Notes under the pieces: generated by a model
Told to the model about the DNA's origin: nothing
The model's database searches: none
Seen by the model: the letters and a program-made list of their open reading frames with translations, nothing else
Program-made: the position numbers and the translations under genes
Part shown: positions 7,775-17,100 of the stretch, one piece after another
Layout of the letters: each line of letters begins with the position of its first letter
How positions within the stretch are numbered: the first letter of the stretch is position 1
Origin: Aurantibacter sp042094015
GTDB lineage: Bacteria > Bacteroidota > Bacteroidia > Flavobacteriales > Flavobacteriaceae
Assembly (NCBI RefSeq): GCF_042094015.1
Contig: NZ_JBELDZ010000029.1
Coordinates: forward strand, 1 to 29,764
Direction: 5' to 3'
Length of the DNA stretch: 29,764 bases

Positions 7775-8938
7775 ATGAATTTTAGTTTTTTATCACCAAT
7801 ATCTAATACAGTTCTTGAGATTATTCAAGACTTATCCGTACACGCTATTGGTTCAAAGATTAGAATTCATTCGGAAAAGTCTGGTTTGCCCGATTTAAAT
7901 GGTGTTTCTGTAGCTGTAATAGGTGTTTTAGAGCAACGAAACAGTTCTAATTCTGATGTAGATTTACATTTTGACAACGTTAGGAAATCTTTTTATAGCT
8001 TGTTTCCTGGAAGCTGGAATACAACTATAGCAGACTTAGGGGATTTAAAACCTGGAGAAACTGTAGAGGATACTTATTTTGCTTTAAAAGAGACTTTAAG
8101 TGTTTTAATTAGCAAAAAAATCATTCCTATTATATTAGGCGGAAGTCAAGACTTAACCTACGCCAATTACAGAGCTTATGATGCTTTGATGCCAATGGTA
8201 AATGTTGTTAATGTAGATTCTAATTTTGATCTTGGAGATGCTTCAAAGCCTATATCGGATAAGAGTTTTGTTGGGAAGATAATATTAGATGAGCCTTATA
8301 ACTTATTTAATTATGCAACTATAGGTTATCAGACTTATTTCAATTCTCAGGAAGAAATAGATCTTGTTAAAAAGCTTTATTTTGAAGCGTATAGGTTAGG
8401 GGATGTTTCAAATAATATTAGATTAGTAGAGCCTGTAATGCGGGATGCTAATTTAGTGACTGTAGATTTAAATGCTGTAAAAGCATCAGAAGTTAGTTTG
8501 TCTCAGCAAGTTTCACCTAATGGGTTTGATGGAAAAGAAATTTGTGCTATAGCTCGCTATGCTGGAATTAGTAATAAGTTGTCATCTTTCGGTATTTATA
8601 ATTATAAAGTTTCAGTTAACGATTCAGCTACATCTATGTTGTTAGCTCAAACGTTATGGTATTTTGTAGAAGGTTTGAATGGAAGAGTAGAAGATGATGA
8701 TTTTTCAAAAGATAAAAATTTTCAGAAATTTATTACTTTGGTTGAAGATCAGGAACTTATATTTTATAAGAGTTTGATAACAAATCGTTGGTGGGTAGAG
8801 ATTCCTTTTTTATCAACTGTTAACAATAAGTTAAAAAAGCATGCGTTATTACCTTGTGCGTTGCAAGATTATAAAGACGCATGTAGTAATATAATTCCAG
8901 AAAGATGGTATAAGGCATTTCAAAAAAACAGCATTTAA
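7775..8938 (+). CDS. Arginase/formimidoylglutamase-fold protein with degenerate metal site
   Basis: 387 aa with the ureohydrolase scaffold, but the manganese ligands are largely replaced. The usual GGxHD is GGSQD at 122-126 (His to Gln). The usual DAHxD is VDSNFD at 147-152. The usual DxDxxDP is VDLNAVK at 230-236, losing the second Asp and the DP. Related proteins are annotated formimidoylglutamase or arginase; this one is more likely a pseudoenzyme. It lies 48 bases after topA and 167 bases before gldK on the same strand. I recall such a gene next to gldK in other flavobacteria, which would point to a structural or T9SS-linked job rather than amino-acid breakdown. That link is inference. 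There is no signal peptide, so it should be cytoplasmic. Confidence 0.82.
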   Translation: MNFSFLSPISNTVLEIIQDLSVHAIGSKIRIHSEKSGLPDLNGVSVAVIGVLEQRNSSNSDVDLHFDNVRKSFYSLFPGSWNTTIADLGDLKPGETVEDTYFALKETLSVLISKKIIPIILGGSQDLTYANYRAYDALMPMVNVVNVDSNFDLGDASKPISDKSFVGKIILDEPYNLFNYATIGYQTYFNSQEEIDLVKKLYFEAYRLGDVSNNIRLVEPVMRDANLVTVDLNAVKASEVSLSQQVSPNGFDGKEICAIARYAGISNKLSSFGIYNYKVSVNDSATSMLLAQTLWYFVEGLNGRVEDDDFSKDKNFQKFITLVEDQELIFYKSLITNRWWVEIPFLSTVNNKLKKHALLPCALQDYKDACSNIIPERWYKAFQKNSI

Positions 8939-9021
8939 ATTAAGAATTCTTTAACAAAATGGTTAACTTTCGGTATGATGTTTAATTTTATCGATTAAAT
9001 GAAGAATAAATTAATAAAAAG

Positions 9022-9052
9022 TTGCTTTTAAATAAATAATTAAATATGTTTA
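9022..9052 (+). promoter_or_regulatory. Possible promoter for gldKLMN
   Basis: TTG at 9022-9024, a 20-base spacer, then TATGTTTA at 9045-9052, which misses the -7 consensus TAnnTTTG only at the last base. It would give a leader of about 45 bases before gldK. The 167-base gap before gldK is the longest between topA and gldN, so a promoter is expected here. Confidence 0.35.
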
Positions 9053-9105
9053 CGGTCTTAATTTTTGAGAAACATATAATTTAACCTCAGAGTTTTTATA
9101 TAATT

Positions 9106-10452
9106 ATGAAGAAGTTTGTATTAATAACGGCAGTTTTAGCACTTTTAGCGAGTTGTAATTCAGGAAATGACAAAGGGCAGCTTGTAGGTGTAAAAGGTAA
9201 GAAGTGGCATCCAGAAAAGCCTTACGGAATGACTTTGGTTCCTGGAGGTTCTTTTATAATGGGTAAAGCAGATGATGATTTAGCAGGTGTGCAAGATGCT
9301 CCGGCTAAAACAGTTACTGTTAGAGCATTTTATATGGATGAAACTGAAATCACAAACAGCGAGTATAGCCAGTTCATTGAGAATGTTAGAGATTCTATAA
9401 TTAGAACAGAGTTAGCTGAGATGGCAGATGTGGAAGGTAAGACCCCAGGTTCTGATGATATTGGTGAATTTGCATATAAAGGTTCTGATGAGTCTGAAGA
9501 ATTAACACCATATCAAGAATATATGCGTGATAATTATGGGAATGATCAGAAAATGCTTAATAAAGAAGTTGATTTGATCTTTGAAACTTCAGAATATCCA
9601 GATGTTTTGTATGCAGAAGTTATGGATGGAATGTATATTCCTTTAGAAGAATCTTATAACGGACAACGTACATGGGATGTTAAGAAGTTTGTCTTTGAAT
9701 ATTCTTATATGGACATAGAGAAAGCTGCTCGTGATAAAAAATTATCTCGTTCAGATGTCATAATTAGAGAAGAAGTTGAGATTTATCCAGATACTACTGC
9801 TTGGATTCGTGATTTTGCGTACTCTTATAATGAGCCAATGCATAATGATTATTTCTGGCATGCGGCTTATGGAGATTATCCTGTCGTTGGTATTTCTTGG
9901 ACTCAAGCGAAAGCTTTTTGTCAATGGAGAACAAATTATCATAACGATTATAGAAGAGAAAAGAAAATACATGCTGTAGGTAGATATAGATTGCCAAACG
10001 AAGCAGAATGGGAATATGCTGCTCGTGGAGGACTTCAGGCTGCAACATACCCTTGGGGTGGACCTTATGCTAAGAATGACAGAGGTTGTTTTATGGCTAA
10101 TTTTAAACCATTAAGAGGAGATTATGCAGCGGATCAAGCTTTGTATACAGTGGAAGCTGATGCATTTGAGCCAAATGATTTTAACTTATATAATATGGCA
10201 GGTAATGTTTCAGAATGGGTAAATTCATCTTACGATCCTGCATCTTATGATTTTGCATCTACTATTAATCCTAATGTTAATGATGCAAGTAATCAGCGTA
10301 AAGTAGTTCGTGGTGGTTCTTGGAAAGATGTTGCGTACTTCTTACAAGTAAGTTCTAGAGATTATGAATATGCAGATTCTGCAAGAAGTTTCATCGGTTT
10401 TAGAACTGTTCAAGATTATATGGGGACAGAAGTAACTGCTAACACAAAATAA
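9106..10452 (+). CDS. gldK: GldK, T9SS/gliding outer-membrane ring lipoprotein
   Basis: 448 aa. The lipoprotein signal MKKFVLITAVLALLASC places the lipidated Cys at 17. The body is the formylglycine-generating-enzyme (FGE-sulfatase) fold: GGSFIMGKA near the start, PVVGISWTQAKAFCQWR, RLPNEAEWEYAARGG, GNVSEWVNSSYD, VVRGGSWKD and a final FIGFRTVQ. The acidic insert between about residues 100 and 250 is typical of GldK. GldK pairs with GldN in a large periplasmic ring on the inner face of the outer membrane (PorK/PorN in Porphyromonas). It is the first gene of gldKLMN, separated from gldL by 71 bases that open with a 10-bp hairpin. Confidence 0.95.
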   Translation: MKKFVLITAVLALLASCNSGNDKGQLVGVKGKKWHPEKPYGMTLVPGGSFIMGKADDDLAGVQDAPAKTVTVRAFYMDETEITNSEYSQFIENVRDSIIRTELAEMADVEGKTPGSDDIGEFAYKGSDESEELTPYQEYMRDNYGNDQKMLNKEVDLIFETSEYPDVLYAEVMDGMYIPLEESYNGQRTWDVKKFVFEYSYMDIEKAARDKKLSRSDVIIREEVEIYPDTTAWIRDFAYSYNEPMHNDYFWHAAYGDYPVVGISWTQAKAFCQWRTNYHNDYRREKKIHAVGRYRLPNEAEWEYAARGGLQAATYPWGGPYAKNDRGCFMANFKPLRGDYAADQALYTVEADAFEPNDFNLYNMAGNVSEWVNSSYDPASYDFASTINPNVNDASNQRKVVRGGSWKDVAYFLQVSSRDYEYADSARSFIGFRTVQDYMGTEVTANTK

Positions 10453-10453
10453 G

Positions 10454-10476
10454 ATATAGAAACTTAGTTTCTATAT
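10454..10476 (+). promoter_or_regulatory. Perfect 10-bp hairpin between gldK and gldL
   Basis: ATATAGAAAC (10454-10463), loop TTA, and GTTTCTATAT (10467-10476) start two bases after the gldK stop. No T-run follows, so it is not a standard terminator. It could stabilise the gldK mRNA end, set the gldK:gldL ratio or be a processing site. The structure is seen; the role is inferred. Confidence 0.55.
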
Positions 10477-10523
10477 AATAATAATAACTATTAATTAACT
10501 TAACAACTAAAAATTTAAAAATT

Positions 10524-11159
10524 ATGGCACAAGTAAGTACGTACAAAAAAGCAATGGGTTACCTTTATGGTATTGGAGCATCAGTAGTAATATTAGGAGC
10601 ATTATTTAAATTAATGCACTGGCCAGGAGCATCTATAATGTTAATTGTAGGTTTAGGAGCTGAAGCACTAATCTTCTTTGCATCTGCATTCGAAAAGCAA
10701 GAAGGAGATTTAGATTGGTCTTTAGTATATCCAGAGTTAGCAGGAGGACAATCTTTAGGTAAAAAAGGAAAAGAAGCACCAAAAGATGCAGAAGGTTTAT
10801 TGTCTAAAAAATTAGATAACTTATTAAAAGATGCTAAAATTGATGGTGAATTAATGGCTAGTTTAGGTAATAGCATTAAAAACTTTGAAGGAGCAGCTAA
10901 GGGTATATCTCCAACAGTAGATTCTATGGCAGCAACTAAAAAATATGGAGAAGAAATGTCTATTGCTGCAGCACAAATGGAATCATTAAATTCTTTATAT
11001 AAAGTACAAATGGAATCTGCATCTAAGCAGGCTTCTATTAATGCTGAAACTGTTGAAAATGCAGGGAAATTAAAAGAACAAATGCAATCTTTAGCTTCTA
11101 ATTTATCTTCTTTAAATGGAGTATATGGTGGAATGTTAACTGCAATGAACAAAAAATAA
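10524..11159 (+). CDS. gldL: GldL, T9SS motor inner-membrane protein
   Basis: 211 aa. Two transmembrane helices (about 12-30 and 35-55) are joined by the short loop LMHWPG, followed by a cytoplasmic, largely helical domain rich in Ala, Lys and Glu. K29, H32 and E47 lie in or next to the membrane helices. The GldL/PorL family is known to use conserved charged residues there to couple proton flow to rotation, with five GldL around two GldM. E47 in LGAEALIFF is the likely protonatable glutamate. It sits 46 bases before gldM in the same operon. Confidence 0.95.
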   Translation: MAQVSTYKKAMGYLYGIGASVVILGALFKLMHWPGASIMLIVGLGAEALIFFASAFEKQEGDLDWSLVYPELAGGQSLGKKGKEAPKDAEGLLSKKLDNLLKDAKIDGELMASLGNSIKNFEGAAKGISPTVDSMAATKKYGEEMSIAAAQMESLNSLYKVQMESASKQASINAETVENAGKLKEQMQSLASNLSSLNGVYGGMLTAMNKK

Positions 11160-11205
11160 TTAGTTTACTAATTTAATATTTATTAACTAAAAAAAACTAA
11201 TTTTT

Positions 11206-12777
11206 ATGGGAGGTGCTAAAGAAACCCCAAGACAGAAAATGATAAGCTTAATGTATTTAGTTCTAATAGCAATGTTAGCATTAAATATGTCTAAAGAGGT
11301 TCTTTCTGCTTTTGGATTAATGGACGATAAGTTCGAGAATGCAAATACACTAATTACAGAGAATAATACAAAAACTCTTGCTTCTTTACAGGCAAAAGCT
11401 GAAGAAAAACCAAAAGAGTTTGCTGTTCCAGCTAATAAAGCTGAACAAATCACTCAAATATCTAAGCAGTTTTATACATACTTAGGTACTGTTAAAGCTG
11501 ATGTTTTAAAAGGTGGAGGATTTGAGATAGATCCTGATACTGGAAAACTTCCTTTTGATACAATGGATAAGGGTGATTATATTGACGAAAACTGGTTTAA
11601 TGGAGATAAATTAAGCAAGAAAGGTCAAAAAATGATGGAAGTTATTAATAAGTATAAAGCAGATGTTAAAAAGGTTGTTGGTAATGACGTTAAATATACT
11701 AAAGCTTTAGAAAGTTTTAATTCTAAATTTAATACAGAAAATATTAAAGCTAAAGATGGCGCTAACAAATTATGGTTAGATTATCACTTTAAAGGATTTC
11801 CTGCTATTGCTTCTATTACTAAATTAACAGCAATGCAAAATGATGTTAAGACTACTGAAGCAAATATGTTTAACCTATTTTTAGGAAATACACTAGATGA
11901 GGCAGTTTCTTTAAAGAACTACCAGGCTATTGTATTGGCTGATAAATCTGCATTTTTTGCAGGAGAGAAATTTCAAGGTAAAGTTGTTTTAGGTAAATAT
12001 GCAGATGTAACTCCAACTAAATTAATGGTTAATGGACAAGAAATTGATTTGTCTAAAGCTATTGATTCTACAGGAGCTGCTCGTTTAGACTTTAATGTTG
12101 GTAACGTAGGTGAACAAAAAATTGATGGGGAATTTACTTTCTTAGAAGATGGTAAGCCTTTACCAATTAAAATTGTTGGTAACTACGTAGTTGTACCAAG
12201 ACCAAATTCTGCTACTATTTCTGCAGATAAAATGAATGTTGTTTATAGAGGTTTACAAAACCCAATGACTATTTCTTTTGCAGGTGTTCCAGATAATAAA
12301 GTATCTGCATCTGGTTCAGGATTAAAGAAAACTTCAGGACAAGGTAAATATGTTGTAACTCCAGGTTCTGGTAGAGAACTTAAAATTAATGTTTCCGCTA
12401 CTTTAGATGATGGTTCTAAAGCTTCTGATAGTCAAGTATTCCGTATAAAGGATATACCAAAGCCTACAGGAACTTTTAACGGTCAAATGGATACAGCTAA
12501 ATTACCAAGAAGTAATGTTGAAATAGGTAAAGTAGGAGCTTTGTTACCTGATTTTGTTTTCGATTTAGATCTACAAGTTACTAGCTTTAAATTTAAAGTA
12601 CCAGGACAAGCTACTATTAACTGTAATGGTACTCGTTTAAGTGGTACTGCTAAATCTGCTTTAAGAAAAGCAAAAAGAGGAGCAACAGTTCAATTCTTTG
12701 ATATTAAAGCAAAAATTAAAGGGAATAGCATTAAATTAAAAGGTGTTTCTCCAGTAATTATTGAATTGACTAACTAA
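11206..12777 (+). CDS. gldM: GldM, T9SS motor shaft protein
   Basis: 523 aa. The short cytoplasmic start MGGAKETPRQKM is followed by one transmembrane helix (about 13-28, ISLMYLVLIAMLALNM). The rest is a long periplasmic part expected to fold into four domains (D1-D4) that reach the GldK/GldN ring. The GldM dimer passes through the GldL pentamer and transmits rotation to the outer-membrane part of the secretion system and gliding machine. The start is firm: ATG at 11206 gives the conserved GGAKETPRQKMI opening. It is spaced 46 bases from gldL and 47 from gldN. Confidence 0.96.
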   Translation: MGGAKETPRQKMISLMYLVLIAMLALNMSKEVLSAFGLMDDKFENANTLITENNTKTLASLQAKAEEKPKEFAVPANKAEQITQISKQFYTYLGTVKADVLKGGGFEIDPDTGKLPFDTMDKGDYIDENWFNGDKLSKKGQKMMEVINKYKADVKKVVGNDVKYTKALESFNSKFNTENIKAKDGANKLWLDYHFKGFPAIASITKLTAMQNDVKTTEANMFNLFLGNTLDEAVSLKNYQAIVLADKSAFFAGEKFQGKVVLGKYADVTPTKLMVNGQEIDLSKAIDSTGAARLDFNVGNVGEQKIDGEFTFLEDGKPLPIKIVGNYVVVPRPNSATISADKMNVVYRGLQNPMTISFAGVPDNKVSASGSGLKKTSGQGKYVVTPGSGRELKINVSATLDDGSKASDSQVFRIKDIPKPTGTFNGQMDTAKLPRSNVEIGKVGALLPDFVFDLDLQVTSFKFKVPGQATINCNGTRLSGTAKSALRKAKRGATVQFFDIKAKIKGNSIKLKGVSPVIIELTN

Positions 12778-12824
12778 TAAAATCAAGCATCTGATTCTTA
12801 TTAATTTATAAAAAATCAAAACAG

Positions 12825-13721
12825 ATGAATTTAAAATCATTATTATTAACTGCTTTAGTTTCAGTTTCATCTTTTGGAATTGCGCAATCAAATTTATTGA
12901 ATGCAACTCATCCAGATCAAATTGGTGTAAAAACTGAAGAACAAAAGGCATTAGACAACGATCATCCTTTAGAGTATGGTTATGTTGGTGATAGAGATAT
13001 CCTTTTTTCAAGAATGATTTGGGAAAAGATAGTATTAGATGAGCGTGTAAATTTTCCTCTATATTATCCTATTGACACTAACAATATTGGTAGTGATAGA
13101 CGTAGTTTGTTTGATGTTTTATGGAAAAATGTTAGTGATGGTACTATTGCTAATGTTTATGACGATTCTTACTTTACAGGAAAAAAAAGTATGAAAGATT
13201 TAGGTCAGCAAATGGTTGATATAGATACTTTAGATGTTGGTTTTGATCAATTAAACCAAGATGGTTATATTGATCCAGAATATATCATTAAAACAGAGAT
13301 TCAATCAGCTAATGTTACAGCTTACCATATTAAAGGAACTTGGTATTTTGACAAACGACAAGGAGAATTAAAATATAGATTAATTGGACTTGCTCCAGCA
13401 GCAGCTGATGTTAATTTTATTAATTCTGATGATCAAGAAAATAAAAATCCTATTCCTTTATTTTGGGTTTTTTATCCTGATGTTAGAGATATTTTGCATG
13501 AAGCTAAAACGTATAACACTAAAAATAGTGCAATGCCTTTTTCTTTTGATCATGTATTAAATTCTAGACGTTTTAGTGGTATAGCTTTTAAAGAAGAAAA
13601 TGTTTATGGGGATAGACAAATTGATGAGTATATTCCAGAAAACTCTTTAATGCAATTATTAGAATCTGAAAGAATAAAAGAGAAGATTAGAAACTTCGAA
13701 TTAGATATGTGGCAATTTTAA
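12825..13721 (+). CDS. gldN: GldN, T9SS periplasmic ring protein
   Basis: 298 aa. The signal peptide MNLKSLLLTALVSVSSFGIAQ has a probable cut after residue 21. The GldN/PorN core follows: YVGDRDILFSRMIWEKI, RVNFPLYYPID, SLFDVLWKNV, RLIGLAPAA, PLFWVFYPDVRDIL and a C-terminus with RRFSGIAFKEENVYGDRQI. GldN binds GldK in the outer-membrane-associated ring and contacts the tip of GldM. It is the last gene of the cluster and is closed by the terminator at 13741-13772. Only one gldN copy is present; no gldO paralogue is in the window. Confidence 0.95.
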   Translation: MNLKSLLLTALVSVSSFGIAQSNLLNATHPDQIGVKTEEQKALDNDHPLEYGYVGDRDILFSRMIWEKIVLDERVNFPLYYPIDTNNIGSDRRSLFDVLWKNVSDGTIANVYDDSYFTGKKSMKDLGQQMVDIDTLDVGFDQLNQDGYIDPEYIIKTEIQSANVTAYHIKGTWYFDKRQGELKYRLIGLAPAAADVNFINSDDQENKNPIPLFWVFYPDVRDILHEAKTYNTKNSAMPFSFDHVLNSRRFSGIAFKEENVYGDRQIDEYIPENSLMQLLESERIKEKIRNFELDMWQF

Positions 13722-13740
13722 TTATTGCTTAACTATAAAA

Positions 13741-13772
13741 AAAAGGTTCACAGAAATGTGAGCCTTTTTGTT
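13741..13772 (+). terminator. Intrinsic terminator of gldKLMN
   Basis: AAAAGGTTCACA, tetraloop GAAA, then TGTGAGCCTTTTTG: a 12-bp stem with one G-U pair, followed by T-rich sequence. Confidence 0.88.
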
Positions 13773-14113
13773 TTTAATTAAAATAAGTTAGTAGGTAATC
13801 GAATTCTATATATAGAATTTACATTATTTTAAAAATTATTGCACAAATTTATTTATATTTTATATGGAGCGTAAGCTTATAGTAATTTTATCTTTGTTAG
13901 TTTATATATTAGTTAAGGACTAGACTTGATACTGTTAGGTAAAGATTGCACTCACTTGTTGATTATGAGAATTATTTGATTGAGGAGGTATTATTTTATA
14001 TAATAATATCAAGAGTATACATTAGTTTTCTAGTTAAAGGACTGTTCTAACCTAGCTATATAAATGTTTTGAAGTAATTCAAATTACTAAATACGATTTA
14101 GTGTAATAATATT
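13773..14113. other. Gene-free stretch with palindrome and lone -7 element
   Basis: No open frame of useful size occurs on either strand, and stops are dense. Visible items are a perfect 18-bp palindrome (AATTCTATA/TATAGAATT, 13802-13819), an exact plus-strand TATCTTTG at 13889-13896, and a GAGGAGGT at 13982-13989 with no start codon after it. A strong terminator lies at the right end. A small RNA of about 260 bases from about 13903 to the terminator is possible but unproven; it could equally be decayed sequence. Confidence 0.4.
13889..13896 (+). promoter_or_regulatory. Orphan -7 element (TATCTTTG)
   Basis: An exact TAnnTTTG match in the gene-free stretch after gldN, reading toward the terminator at 14114. 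There is no TTG at the -33 position, so support is weak. Confidence 0.25.
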
Positions 14114-14173
14114 TATACTACTCATAAAAAAGCCTAGACATTTAACTGTCTAGGCTTTTTTATGAGTAGTATA
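14114..14173. terminator. Bidirectional terminator within a perfect 27-bp inverted repeat
   Basis: The arms at 14114-14140 and 14147-14173 are perfectly complementary over 27 bp with a 6-base loop (TTTAAC). The inner part AGCCTAGACA/TGTCTAGGCT with A6/T6 runs is a normal terminator, serving the minus-strand hydrolase gene that ends at 14189. The outer 11 bp continue the pairing beyond the T-run, which is longer than a terminator needs. Confidence 0.85.
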
Positions 14174-14188
14174 TTTTGGTTTTTAAGT

Positions 14189-17100
14189 TTAATTACTACC
14201 TTCAGGTAGTTGCTGAGTAAAAATATATGTTCCTGTTGGTGGTCCACCAAAAACGGTATTACTAGGATTGTTAAAAATGTTATCACTTATGTAGGGCACA
14301 TCACTTGAAGCTCCTAAGTATTGTGTGATTCCATTCATATTTATATCAGTGTTACTATAACCTGAAGAAATAAATGTTCCTGTTGGTGGCCCACCAAATA
14401 CAGAATTATTTGGATCATTGAAAATATAAGTACTAATTGCCGGTATATCAGAGAAAGCTCCTAAATAATTTAATTGTCCATCTCCGTTAGCATCACCAGA
14501 CCATAATGCTAAACTACCATTTTCTAATTCTTTTTGTGCATCTGTTCCAAAATTTAATGTACTAGTATTTGTTAGGTCTAAAATAGTTGTTTTCCTAGAT
14601 AATGCAATAGCGCTATTTGACATGATCCCCAAATGATTTCTATGATTTACTACGACATAATAAGGTTTGCCTGGGATTTCAAAACCAAGACTGCTAACAC
14701 CATCTATATCTACAACATCTCCATCTCTTTGTAATAAAGCAGATCTTGAAGCGATTACTGACGTGTTATCTATAGCATCCCTTAATTCAATCCAAACCCA
14801 ATCTACTATTGCATTAGTGCCTGAAACACTTAAAGTGCTTGTATTTGTTGTAATAGCATCTATGTAAGGACTTGTTATAGGTATTAAATCTAATGTTCTT
14901 AAATCGTCTCTCATTAAGCCTTCTTCACCTGTTGTAGGATTTGTAGCTGCACCTTGAAGAATCATTTTTATAGAGACATCTGCTTTTTTCAAAATTTCAT
15001 CTAAAGCAAATTCAACATTGTTTTCTGTAAGTGTAACGTGAGCTTCATTGTGATCTGGCATATACCAGTTTACAAATGGTGTTTGTGGATTGGTCGTTAT
15101 AGTATCATCCCAAGGAGTATCTCCAGTACCTAGAGTTATGTTTTCATACCAATCTATATTTGGATTTGTGTTTAATGCCATTGCACTTACGGTTGGAATA
15201 AAATTAAAATAGTCTGTAGTAAGTGAACCAAAAAATGCATTTATAGTAGGATCTGCTGTACCAAAACCTGCTGCTAAAGCTCCTAAATCAAAAAGACCAC
15301 CAGGAGCTGCGTCTATTCCTTTAGAAAAAGATTCTGATTCAGCATCTGTTTCAGCATTAATATCACAGAAGCAAAGCCATGGAGCATCTATCCAAATATC
15401 TGCTATTTTTATAGTTTGCCCTGCATTTGGAGAATACCAAACATCAAAATAAGCGTCTGTTAATACGGCAACGCCAGGAATAAATGCATCCAAAACTCTG
15501 TCGCCAGGTTCTACATCATCTCCGTTTTTATGTTGATAAGGGTTACCAATACCACTACCATTAATTAAAGATACATTTCGTGTAGTTTCAGGAAAACCAG
15601 AGGTTGTTAATCCGTTAATGCCGCTGAAAAAAACTGTACTATAAGGATGTTTTATAGGTAGTGTAAGGTTTGGATTAAATTCAGCTATTTCTCCATTTGC
15701 TAAATGTGGTTCAAAATGATCTGTAAGCATTTGTCTTGCTGCAGGAGATTTTAACATTCCGTCTACAATTGGACGCAAAGATTCTAAGCTAAAATTACCA
15801 ACCCAAGTGTCTAAACCATAAGCCAAGTAATTAAATAAGTTTTGAAACCCAATAGGAACATTTGCACCAAGGTGTGGAGAATCAAAAGACATCCATAATC
15901 TTGTTTCGTGATCAAAACCAACATTACCAGGATCTTGCTCCATATAGTTTAAAGCGTAACGTGTAATTAATCCACCCATACTAGGGCCAATAATTACGTT
16001 CTCTTCATCACCTATTTTTTGACTATTAATTAGTGTTATAATATCTACAACAGAAAATGCATTTCGCTCAATAAAATCGGCTCCACCATCAACAACAGTA
16101 CTTCCAGGGTAGTCTTGTGCATCAATTACGGCATCATTATTAACATCTGTTGATTGAGCAAACGATTGTAAATTACCGTTTTGAAGTACAAAGTAACTAG
16201 GAAAATTAATTAATACAACATCATGGTTTTCATCTGCTCTAACATTATCTGCTAAGTTTTCTGTTAGACCATTGCTTTCAAAATTTAATAGCGAATATAT
16301 ACCATCTATAGTTCTTGTATCGCTTGGATCAAAACCATCAACAATAATAATTGGCTTGTCTAACTCATTATCTGCTCCTAAAAATATTTCGTATTCTGCT
16401 AAACCAGCATGGTTTGTTGCGCCACTATAACTAGATAAATCTGCTATAATACTAGAATTAACTTCTGTTGGTGCTAAAAGCCTTTGGTTAGCTATATCGT
16501 TACGAGATTTTGTTACTTTTAACGGCGAAGTTCTTTTAATAACAGTTCCATTTGATAATGTTAATTTAAATTGAATTTTTTTATCACCACTTTCTAAGTA
16601 AGAAACATTAACATAATCATTTATATTTACAGCTCTATAGCCTTGATTATCATTAAAATCTATTTCAATTTTATCAATTGTATTTTTTGTGTTATTAATT
16701 ACAAAAGAATCATCAATTAAAAAGCTAGAATTTAATCCTCTTTTGTGTGTTGCAAAAGGTGCTATAATTGTTGCTTCTTTTACGTTTAAAATAGGTTCTT
16801 GAGAAATTCTTCTAATATAATTAGTTTCAATTTTTACTAAGCCATCTATTAAACTATTTGGCTTAAGTTCTTCAAAGTCTAAATGCATAATACCAATTTT
16901 AACTGTATTAGCATAACTAACAGGTTGAACTAATCTTTTTAAATAGTCTAACTGATTAAAACGATTTAAGTTGTCACTATAACTAAATTCTTTATAGTGT
17001 TGTAAAAATGAGTAAGCATCGTATTTGCTATGTTCTACGCCAATTGAAGATAATGGGCTTTTGTTTTGAATAACTAAATCTGTTTTAGCGTCTTTAGTAT

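Noticed and set aside
10565..11152. 195-codon minus-strand frame opposite gldL
   Set aside because: It lies wholly inside gldL, is a composition shadow of the Ala/Lys-rich coding strand, and has no promoter or family resemblance.
13982..14010. Shine-Dalgarno-like GAGGAGGT after gldN
   Set aside because: No ATG, GTG or TTG follows at a usable distance, and stops occur in every frame.
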